DNA from: Periplaneta americana
Lineage: Eukaryota; Arthropoda; Insecta; Blattodea; Blattidae
Assembly: GCF_040183065.1 (NCBI RefSeq)
Contig: NC_091120.1
Coordinates: 1,299,001 to 1,363,000 of the forward strand
Reading direction: 5' to 3'
DNA: 64,000 nucleotides
In this document: positions 55,189 to 64,000 of the stretch, in pieces
Position numbering within the stretch: position 1 is the first letter of the stretch
How the letters are laid out: each line of letters opens with the position of its first letter
Position numbers and translations under genes: made by a program
The notes under the pieces: model-generated
Database searches by the model: none
The model's input: only the letters and a program-made list of their open reading frames with translations
Told to the model about the DNA's origin: nothing

Positions 55189-56125
55189 GCTTACTTACTG
55201 GCTTTTAAGGAACCCAGTCCACACCTGTGGAGTAAAGGTTAGCACGTCTAGCCGCCAAAACCAGGTGGCCCGGGTTCGATTCCCGGTCGGGGCAAGTTAC
55301 CTGGTTGAGGTTTTTTTCTGGGGTTTTTCCTCAACCCAATATGAGCAAATGCTGGGTAACTTTCGGTGCTGGATCCCGGACTCATTTCACCGGCATTATC
55401 ACCTTCATCTCATTCAGACGCTAAATAACCTTAGATGTTGACAAAGCGTCGTAAAATAACCTACTAAAATAAAAAATTTAAGGAACCCGGAGGTTCATTG
55501 CCGCCCTCACATAAGCCTGCCATTGCTCCCTATCCTCAGCAAGATTAATCCAGTCTCTACCATCATATCCCACCTCCCTCAAATCCATTTTAATATTATC
55601 TTCCCATCTACGTCTCGGCCTCCCTAAAGGTCTTTTTCCCCTCCGGCCTCACAACTAACACTTTATATGCATTTCTGGATTCGCCCATACGTGCTACATG
55701 CCCTGACCATCTCAAGCGTCTGGATTTAATGTTCCTAATTATGTCATGTGAAGAATACAATGCGTGCAATTCTGTGTTGTGTAACTTTCTCCATTCTCCT
55801 GTAACTTCATCCCTCTTAGCCCCAAATATTTTCCTAAGCACCTTATTCTCAAACACCCTTAACCTATGTTTCTCTTTGAAAGTGAGAGTCCAAGTTTCAC
55901 AACCATAAAGAACAACCGATAATATAACTGTTTTATAAATTCTAACTTTCAGATTTTTCGACAGCAGACTGGATGATAAAAGCTTCTCAACCGAATAATA
56001 ACAGGCATTTCCCATATTTATTCTGTGTTTAATTTCCTCCCGAGTATCATTTATATTTGTTACTGTTGCTCCAAGATATTTGAACTTCTCCACCTCTTCA
56101 AAAGATAAATTTCCAATTTTTATAT
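55189..56125 (-). pseudogene. RTE-A LINE interrupted by SINE-1
   Basis: Minus-strand copy. The frame 56093-55608 encodes [52 protein letters not shown] and R-L-R-W-S-G-H-V-A-R-M-G-E-S. A one-base gain near 55640 shifts the end of the frame. The last bases of the 3' end (tail and CTTTTAAGGAACCC) are separated from the rest by the SINE at 55216-55476. Confidence 0.9.
55216..55476 (+). mobile_element. SINE-1 inside RTE-A, 12-bp target duplication
   Basis: TTTAAGGAACCC lies at 55204-55215 and again at 55477-55488. The duplicated bases are RTE-A sequence, which fixes the order of insertion. Head, B box GGGTTCGATTCCC, body and tail are all present. Confidence 0.95.
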
Positions 56126-56141
56126 TGTTTTATATTGTGGA

Positions 56142-56192
<51 letters not shown>

Positions 56193-58268
56193 ATTGGAAA
56201 GATGGTGCTGTGGCTATAATGAACCAGAAGACATTCAGAAAGCATCATAATACTGAAAATATAGATTGCATTGCTCACTACTTAAAGAAACGTATATTTT
56301 GTATGTCACAAATTAAATTAAATACCGTGACAGTTTAAAATGACAGTACATGTTATATAACGTGCATAAAAGTAAAAAAAAAAAATGCATATGACAAAAT
56401 CAGTACGAGTAGACGTGAGTTCTGTTTCCATGGGAACATTACTATGTCCATACCACTTAATACACAGATTGCATAGTGGAAATTACATTTTAAGCGAATG
56501 GGTTTGTAATCCTTTCTAAAAATCTCAATTGTCTGTGCCAATTACTGTTTTACTCTTCTTTAATCTCTGCAGCAAAATACAGAATCACATCCAATTGTAT
56601 GCCACATTAACATCATTAGCGACCTACTGAATAATGGTCATAGCCTCTCACCCCAGCCACTGTCCGTTTGATCACATTACAGAATTGTGCCTGTCTCTTT
56701 AAAAACGTGACATTTTTCTTGGTTAGTACAGTTTTGCAAAGCATCGTAGTAACAGTGACCCTGTGAGACTATATTCTGATGCTACAGTTACTCACAGAAA
56801 GACTGATCCATTGGAATATTCAATTCCCAGATACAAGATACTGCGCATGATCAGAGACCCAAACTCAGTTGAAAACTGAAAGAAAAATGTTAATTTGGTG
56901 TAGCTTTGTATGAACTCACACAGAACTATAAATCATCCCCGCTTTTTACGAAAAACGACGAAGCAAAGCTACAGGAAATATCGAAGCGATATGCAGCGTT
57001 ATCCAAATTTCCCTCGGGGATAAGACTACCATATCATCTTCGTTTCTTATCTGTAGCACTCCTGGCTCCCGAAATTTATTCTCAAGGTCAGGATTGTTGA
57101 ACGTTTTGGGATGCTAACAAAGGGCAGTCTTTCCTTATATCACTTCATACCTCTAATTTCTTAACATATAATATTATCAATAGTAATCTCACTAGACGTT
57201 TTTATTTATCTAGAGAAAATCAAAACTCGAGTGGGATTTAATTGACTATTACACGATTAGAAGAAAGTATATAAAGATTAGAAGTAACGAAGTACTCCAA
57301 CACAATAAAATATTAATTGGCTTACGAAAATACAACTGTCTTCAAATGTATTATTGTACCATCTCAACATTACAAATATTACGCTAGATGCATGCTAGAT
57401 GGCAGTAGTGAGCAATGTCTTCTCGTCGAGAAGTTCTCGATCTATTATTCACGATGGCAATGTTACTAGTCAAGAAGACTTTGTTGATTCAGTTTCATTT
57501 TTATTAAAATGCAACATTCCACTTCAATTATCCGAATCCCAGTAATCAACGTCACTTGACAGATGATATTCAATGAATCTTAATATTAAACAATCTCTGA
57601 TACGTGACTATCCATAATACCATATAGCAGAAGCTATAACATAACCTAACTAATATACACAAGTGTTAGAAAAGTTTTAATTAACGACGATGACATAAAA
57701 AAATAAACATGAATAATTTTAAAAGGAATAATTATTGAATGTACAATTTTCAAATTTGAATGTGGTTGGTGGTTCAATTGATGTTATATTGGACGTGTGC
57801 GTAATAGAAGTGGAACTCGTTGATTTAGGCCTACATGGTGTATTCAACTTATTCAGGATTTCCGAATGGTGCTCTTCATTTATTTGTAAATCGGATTTCA
57901 GAAGATGCATACGTATGATCAGTGATCTTTATTAATTCTTGTTCTTGAATGCCAATGCGAATCATATTTGAAACTGCTGTGCATCGACTGGAGTGGTTTG
58001 TAATTATATATATATATATATATTTTTTTTTTTTTTGACGTCCAGATCAGCGCAGTTTCAAATGTTGGCAAACAAAGAAACAAATGCTAGGGAGGCGATA
58101 AAATTAAACAAATGCTAGGGACGCGATAAAATTGTGCGATAAGCAGCCATGATTGGTTGAAAGACGTCCTTTCGTACCGTTTTATTGGTCAAAAGTAGTA
58201 TGACGTAGTAAGAGTGTAATAGTCCTAGGTAATACCACGGAAAGATTTGACCTATACTATGTAGACCT
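56126..58268. other. Long spacer with microsatellites and weak frames
   Basis: (ATT)n at 56141-56190 and (AT)n at 58005-58022. Frames at 56906-57100 (plus) and 57719-57910 (minus, with F-E-N-C-T-F-N-N) are unrecognised. Near 58083-58130, CAAATGCTAGGGA..GCGATAAAATT is repeated twice. Confidence 0.45.
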
Positions 58269-58988
58269 ACTTACTTACTTACAAATGGCTTTTAAGGAAC
58301 CCGAAGGCTCATCGCCGCCCTCACATAAGCCCGCCAGCGGTCCCTATCCTGTGCAAGATTAATCCAGTCTCTATCATCATATCCCACCTCCCTCAAATCC
58401 ATTTTAATATTATCCTCCCATCTACGTCTCGGCCTCCCTAAAGGTCTTTTTCCCGCCGCCCGCATTTCTAGATTCGCCCATACGTGCTACATGCCCTGCC
58501 CATCTCAAACGCCTGGATTTAATGTCCCTAATTATGTCAGGTGAAGAATACAATGCGTGCAGTTCTGCGTTGTGTAACTTTCTCCATTCTCCTGTAACTT
58601 CATCCCGCTTAGCCCCAAATATTTTCCTAAGCACCTTATTCTCAAACACCCTGAACCTATGTTCCTCTCTCAGAGTGAGAGTCCAAGTTTCACAACCATA
58701 CAGAACAACCGGTAATATAACAGTTTTATAAATTCTAACTTTCAGATTTTTGGACAGCAGACTGGATGATAAAAGCTTCTCAACCGAATAATAACAGGCA
58801 TTTGCCATATTTATTCTGCGTTTAATTTCCTCCGTGTGTCATTTATATTTGTTACTGTTGCTCCAAGATATTTGAATTTTTCCACCTCTTCGAAGGATAA
58901 ATCTCCAATTTTTATATTTCCATTTCGTACAATATTCTGGTCACGAGACATAATCATATACTTTGTCTTTTCGGGATTTACTTCCAAA
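58269..58988 (-). pseudogene. RTE-A LINE with internal deletion
   Basis: Minus-strand copy from the (TTAC)n tail to a point within [10 protein letters not shown]. The frame 58808-58422 holds [27 protein letters not shown] and [14 protein letters not shown]. Then about 25 bases are missing near 58455, removing Y-R-V-L-V-G-R-P-E. The region upstream of 58808 (I-N-D-T-R.. to M-S-R-D-Q-N-I-V) is in other frames. Confidence 0.88.
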
Positions 58989-60228
58989 TGTAGACCTACA
59001 GTAGGCCTATGTTAAAATATTATGTTTGCTTATAAATTATATTTGTAAATCTTCAAGACTTATTTCAATGGTTCACGTTCGCTCAAGAAAGCTCCTTAAA
59101 ACTAGCGACCAGTAATTCCTTCAAAAGTAAAACGCCTCTCAATGGAGGTAGAACGTTATTCGTACAGACTACTTAATTCGCTAGGCAAATACTAATATTT
59201 CTATATGTAAATAATTAATATTTTACTCGTCAGTTCACTAATAAAATCACTTCCTTTTACTTGGAGTGGACCGCCATTGCGTACTTTTCATTTAGGGATT
59301 CATTATTTTACTAAAAATTGTTACATTTCATGCGCACAACGATAGGCTAGGAAGAAAATCCTAGTCATAGTTGAAGAAATCGCTGTACACACACAGACTT
59401 CACGTCACTATGAATCCGTTATAGAAGAACCAAACTGAATGTACGCAATGTGCATTGCTCTGAAGGAGTGACGAATCGTTTTTACTTCAGTCATTTGAAA
59501 AAATCTCACCATATTAAGAATTCATAAGCTATAAATTCTATCCAAGATGCAAGACTTACAGAAGTTATTAAAGATTAGGCGAAGAAATTAAGAGATTGTG
59601 TATGGTTGTCAGCTGCCACGCCTCTGTTCCAAGTCATAAATGACATTTTCGGGAACTTACATTCCGGACAGCTACACAATTCACCGCGGAACTTCATCCC
59701 CCACAGATTGTTTTAACGAGTCAAAATAAAGACAGTGAGCTGTGCAAGCACTGCCTATGTCATGCTAAGTTAACACAGTACTTTGGACTGAGCGCCTGAT
59801 GCGACTGCACGCCTTACGGGAATGACGGAGAAATTGCCGCTCACAAAGGGGCCTAATTTCCGTTGTCTACAAAGACAGCACAAAGCTATTTAGGTAAACT
59901 CTGTTCAAAGATTTCTACCAACTCCATCGTCCATTTAAATGTCAGACACACTTGCCCTTTGCTCCTCTGTCTACAGATTAAGATTCGATGTATCATTCTC
60001 CAGATTATTTTATTCAGAAAGATCGTCATGAAACTTGCTACATCAAAGACTGACATTTCACAATCATATAATTGAGATGAAGAACGACCTAATGTTTTGA
60101 AAGTACAGTTCCGAGAAGTGACATACTATGTCGCTATGTATAGAGAAACAACTGAAAATCTTACAAATATTTTCCATGACAGAATTAATTATCATTATTT
60201 TATATAAGAACATATTATACTTTCCCAT
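58989..60228. other. Spacer, nothing recognised
   Basis: The frame 59863-60075 has no motif. Confidence 0.45.
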
Positions 60229-60230
60229 TA

Positions 60231-61006
60231 CACAGGGTGTAACAGGACATAACCGACAAACTATGTGAAATGATATGTCATAGAGCATATCGTGCCCCGA
60301 GTAAAATACTGTTGTACGTCTTAAAAATCACATATTACTTTCCAACGCTGTTTTAGTAGCCGGAGGAGTGAAATTCTAATAATAAAATAGTAAATTATCA
60401 AAGACTTCGGTACCTATTTATTAAAATATTTTTACAGCAGTATTTTACTATAAAATAGCATATCTTTACAAATGACAATTTTTGAGTTACCACATTATAC
60501 TCGCTCACAACACCATATCACACTCTCCATTCCTAAACACAGAACATCCTTCTACTCTTCATCTTTCACCGTCTCTGCAGCTCATCTCTGGAACTCTCTA
60601 CCACAACATGTCAGAGACTGTCGGACATTGTCTACTTTCAAAAATAAATTAAAATTGTACTTTTTGAATTAGATTCCTTTCAGTTATAAGCCCTTTTCTC
60701 TGTGATAGTTTTGTAAAAATATACGCTATTTATTTCTTTTTCCTTCCTTTCCCCTTTTTGTTCTCTTTATCAGCCGATGAATTTATTATCATAGCCTTTT
60801 TATCGTGAATTCTATTTAATTTTCGTATTTCTTTTCTTTTTTATTATTATTTTATTACATTCCATTTTGATATATTCTTCCTTACGTTTTTCCATAGTAA
60901 CCATTTGTACTAAATGATTTGCTTTCACTATATTCCAATGTATTTTACTTTCTTTTTTTCTATTATGGTATTATTTTCATGTTGTTTAGTGTCGATTTTA
61001 TTATGC

Positions 61007-61066
<60 letters not shown>

Positions 61067-61318
61067 TATTACTTTCTTTTTCTTTTTTTTGTAATAGGTT
61101 AGTATACTGTTCTTTAACTTTTTGTTAAATTTTAACTGCTTATATACTTTGTGATCTGGTAGAGTGTAGAGTGGCCTTAACTCTGCCAGTATAAATAAAG
61201 AATTATTATTATTATTATTTCACTGACAGTGCGTTATGTCCCTTAACAAAAAAATGATCCTCTCTATGAGACCTATCACTCTTCAATGATTGTCAGTTAG
61301 ATCCTGTTACACCCTGTG
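60231..61318. mobile_element. M2: TA-flanked DNA element carrying LINE-B
   Basis: CACAGGGTGTAACAGGA at the left (after TA) is mirrored by TCCTGTTACACCCTGTG ending at 61318 (before TA). The pairing continues, less well, for about 30 bp. The interior is mostly a LINE-B insertion; no transposase is seen. Confidence 0.78.
60465..61215 (+). mobile_element. LINE-B, 3' end with coding remnant
   Basis: The frame 60472-60672 encodes H-H-I-T-L-S-I-P-K-H-R-T-S-F-Y-S-S-S-F-T, then A-A-H-L-W-N-S-L-P, then F-K-N-K-L-K-L-Y-F-L and a stop. This is the characteristic C-terminus of CR1/Jockey-group LINE polymerases. The 3' region has (ATT)n at 61008-61070 and ends GGCCTTAACTCTGCCAG, AATAAA-like sequence and (ATT)n. 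It is the best LINE-B copy here. Confidence 0.8.
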
Positions 61319-61320
61319 TA

Positions 61321-61751
61321 TATATAAGAAAAGAATTCCGCTGCAAAACATCCGAACATCAACGATAGTTGTCGGCAACCGAACGTTCTGAAATATTTTT
61401 GTGTTAAGAATACTCGATGTCATGCAGATGACACAGTTTCTCATTTTACGCCCAAAGTCGGCAGCATAATTATTGGATCGGACCGTTCGATGTGACGGAG
61501 GTTGACGTATTATTATGAGGATGTCGAACATTCGCGAAAATCGAGTGACATGTCTTGTTTGGAGTAACAGCCATGGAGTGATTTTAATTGTTCTTTGATA
61601 TGATATTACGTAAATCACAGTCATTTCAGTTAACTTGCCCGGTGGATACTGAATATTACATAGTCGTTGGACTTACATTTAAACCCATTTTTATTTTTTC
61701 CAGGTTTCTACGAATCCCAATAATTTCTCTTCTGCTCGGTACCGGTATTAA
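61321..61751. other. Spacer between M2 and M3
   Basis: The minus frame 61307-61624 has no motif. Confidence 0.4.
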
Positions 61752-61753
61752 TA

Positions 61754-62810
61754 CAGAGTGATTTATATAGAACTGACACATTTCTTTCATTAATTGTTTC
61801 AAAACGAATTGTGCTAGCGACAACTTATTATACCCAAAATGTAGAGGAATTTTGGGAGATTATTTACCTCTATAGCAAATGTTGTCTGGCGTTGTCAAAT
61901 CCGGAGATCTCGGTGGCCACAGGTTCCTGGAAATTATTCGGTCGTCACATAACCGGATAAATGGAATCATGCTTCATCTGTGAACCATGTGATGGACAAT
62001 ATGGCAGGATTTTGCACAATGTACGTCTGAAACCAACAGCAGGATGTTCTGGAGTTTCAATTCCTTGTCACTAGATGCGTAGATGTTTATGTTTTATTCC
62101 TATTGTTGGCAGCTGTTTTCGACATTTTGTGTCAACGTGAAAATGTAGTACATATTAAATCAACGACTCTTCCTTGTGAAGCAATACTGGATTACGAATT
62201 CAATTACAGCTACTCAAAGGGCATACCAGAGAGAATTTGGTGTTCGCAATCCTCCCAAAAGAAACACAATACTGGGACTGGTAAACAAATTGGAAACAAC
62301 TGGATCTCTGGTGAGTGAAAAGGGCAAGCATCGTTCATCTAGGCTTCCCACGATTGTTGTTGACGTAAGAGCACGACTGGAGCAGTCACCCAAAAAATCA
62401 TTAAGACGTTTGTCGCAGGAGACAGGGTACACCTACTCAATGTGTCAGAGAGCCTAAAGCCATATAGGGTTACGGTTATTCATCAGCTACAGGAACCAGA
62501 TAAGGATAAAAGATTGAATTATTGTCGTTAGTTTCAGACGTTCATTGTGCAAAATCCTACCATATTGTCCATCACATGGTTCACAGATGAAGCATGGTTC
62601 CATTTATCCGGTTATGTGACGACCGAATAATTTCCAGGAACCTGTGGCCACCGAGATCTCCGGATTTGACAACGCCGGACAACATTTGCTATAGAGGTAA
62701 ATAATCTCCCAAAATTCTTCTACATTTTAGGTATAATAAGTTGTCGCCAGCACAATTCGTTTTGAAACAATTAATGAAAGAAATGTGTCAGTTCTATATA
62801 AATCACTCTG
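61754..62810. mobile_element. M3: mariner-like element with 280-bp inverted arms
   Basis: TA flanks 1057 bp. Arms 61754-62033 and 62531-62810 are inverted copies with few differences; the outer ends are CAGAGTGATTTATATAGAAC and its complement. The right arm contains the end of a transposase reading frame and the left arm the same stretch in antisense. The 497-bp spacer holds the rest of the coding remnant. Confidence 0.93.
62176..62690 (+). pseudogene. Mariner-like transposase remnant
   Basis: The frame from 62176 encodes Y-W-I-T-N-S-I-T-A-T-Q-R-A-Y-Q-R-E-F, N-P-P-K-R-N-T-I-L, K-L-E-T-T-G-S-L, and S-P-K-K-S-L-R-R-L-S-Q-E-T-G-Y. This is the helix-turn-helix region seen in DUF4817-type mariner-like transposases. 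After a frameshift near 62450 come L-Q-E-P-D-K-D-K-R-L-N-Y-C, a stop near 62529, then W-F-T-D-E-A-W-F-H-L-S-G-Y-V around the first catalytic aspartate. Shortly after come L-W-P-P-R-S-P-D-L-T-T-P-D traces of the third acidic motif. The segment with the second aspartate is deleted. It cannot be active. Confidence 0.8.
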
Positions 62811-62812
62811 TA

Positions 62813-63309
62813 GAATACAGAAGATGATGTGAAATATTGTCAAATTAGAGTCGATCCATGAAGAGCTTGCTTTGCGAAATAACTCCAGCATGGCGCACAG
62901 CTCTGCACACACTGCTAGTTCAATCAGTTGCCTGACAGCTTGTAACCAAAGGGGCCGCGGTTTGATCGCCGATATGTCCTGTGAGATTTGTGGTGGACAC
63001 GGCGGTTGAGGGGCAGATCTCCTGCCGTTTCCATTCCACCGTTGCTGATTATCATCATATCATGTAATTATTAAGGTATTAGCAACACAAACACTGCACG
63101 TGTGTGTGCATTCCTTCTACACTTACGAAATAAATGAAGTAAACCGCTCTGCAGGTTAATTCGTCCACGATCTGATCACAGACAGCTCTCATGTTGTCAA
63201 TAAATTTCTAGCGCGTGGCTGGAATGAATTATCCAAAGATGAGAAATCGCGTGACATTTGAATAAGATTGTTTAGTGAATAATATATATAATAAATATAA
63301 ATAAATATT
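62813..63309. other. Spacer with a possible tRNA-derived repeat
   Basis: Near 62918-63000, TAGTTCAATCAGTTGCC and GCGGTTTGATCGCC resemble A and B boxes, so an old SINE may lie at about 62925-63140. Weak evidence. Confidence 0.3.
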
Positions 63310-63493
63310 CAAAAGAAGAAAACAATTAAATTGCATTTATTTTTAATTTAAAATATTTATCTCAAAAACTATTTGAGATATTGAGTTCAAACTTATCAGA
63401 GTTACTTTCAGTGTCGAATAGACTGAGCAAAAAACCAAGTTTCTAGCATGTAAGTATAGTTCGGAAAATCACAATTTTCACCTCGGTCCCCCC
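63310..63493. mobile_element. T3: right end of a TTAA-type element
   Basis: TTCACCTCGGTCCCCCC followed by TTAA (63494-63497) closely resembles the T2 right end (TTCACCTCTGCCTCCCC-TTAA). I could not find its left end in the window; the start given is arbitrary. Confidence 0.45.
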
Positions 63494-63541
63494 TTAAGAT
63501 ATTTGGTACGTTTTCTAATGACTATCCAAGTCAATACCGCA

Positions 63542-63950
63542 CTATAGTCCCGTCGCTCTTATTTCCGGCAGCCAATCGCGTTGCAGGTCGGCTACATTTA
63601 AACGTATGCGTCTGAAGAAGACGTTATTCATTCCTTAAGACTAAATAAATCTACTTAATATAATCGCCCGCCATTTTGGCTCTTTCGTTGGCGTTCGCAG
63701 AAAGCACACGAAGACGTTATTTGCCGCTCAATTATTTGCTGAATTACAGTGAGTTTGATTTATTATCATAGGAGCTACGACATGATAATGTTTAACGGTG
63801 CGGCAAATAGATTCCTCGTATGGTAGCTCGGCAACGAAAGAACAAAAATGGCGAACGATACTACCTACCTAGACTTTATAGAGCCTTCACTTCCTAAGAC
63901 GTAAGCAAAGAGGAGGAGTCACGCCGGGAATAACAGCGTCGCGACTATAG
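63542..63950. mobile_element. Element with nested inverted repeats
   Basis: Outer 28-bp ends (CTATAGTCCCGTCGCTCTTA.. and ..AGCGTCGCGACTATAG) pair with four mismatches. Inner CCATTTTGGCTCTTTCGTT (about 63671) pairs with AACGAAAGAACAAAAATGG (about 63833). No coding frame. The fold-back form suggests a MITE. Confidence 0.65.
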
Positions 63951-64000
63951 CTCAAAACAATATGGCGTCACTGACTGATCTCTGATTGGTTGAAAGCCAA

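Noticed and set aside
57719..57910. Minus-strand frame with F-E-N-C-T-F-N-N
   Set aside because: It is AT-biased and short, with no supporting context or recognisable family.

Overview
The window looks like intergenic and accessory DNA from a large, repeat-rich insect genome. A cockroach (Blattodea, perhaps Periplaneta-like) is my best guess. That rests on a recognisable insect short neuropeptide F receptor, on the AT-rich background, and on the style of the LINE and tRNA-derived SINE families; the species is inferred, not proven. There are no operons, phage genes or CRISPR arrays.

Only one host protein gene is well supported. It is a short neuropeptide F receptor (a class A GPCR) on the minus strand at 9843-11177. 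All seven membrane segments lie in one uninterrupted, GC-rich exon that stands out sharply from its AT-rich surroundings. A splice-donor-like site lies 10 bases past its stop. A CpG-rich block about 2 kb upstream (13180-13320) is a candidate promoter or first exon.

Almost everything else is transposon debris, often nested. Names used here are local. RTE-A is a non-LTR element seen as eleven 3' fragments, nearly all minus strand, ending in short (TTAC)n tails. LINE-B, LINE-C and LINE-D are other non-LTR families, each seen several times. Single pieces are R2-like (37320-37830) and of a second RTE-like type (47796-47972). SINE-1, SINE-2 and SINE-4 are tRNA-derived; several copies have clear target-site duplications. 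DNA elements include TA-flanked mariner-like elements (M1 41260, M2 60231, M3 61754, M4 26300), TTAA-flanked elements (T1 3868, T2 39651, T3 near 63493), a 250-bp MITE (53209), hAT pieces (14354, 43106) and Penelope-like terminal pieces (34745, 48762).

Tandem DNA is also prominent: a 73-bp minisatellite of about 25 units (21811-23705), a 1.3-kb TTTA/CTTA tract (35640-36945), and a diverged 130-140-bp satellite split by later insertions (43880-45395). The most unusual structures are a near-perfect 66-bp-arm hairpin (50327-50472), a mariner derivative with 280-bp inverted arms that duplicate part of its own transposase (61754-62810), a tRNA-like sequence held inside nested inverted and direct repeats (46318-46658), and two LINE families whose 3' ends keep a stem-loop through paired changes. 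No complete autonomous transposon and no clearly new gene system was found.
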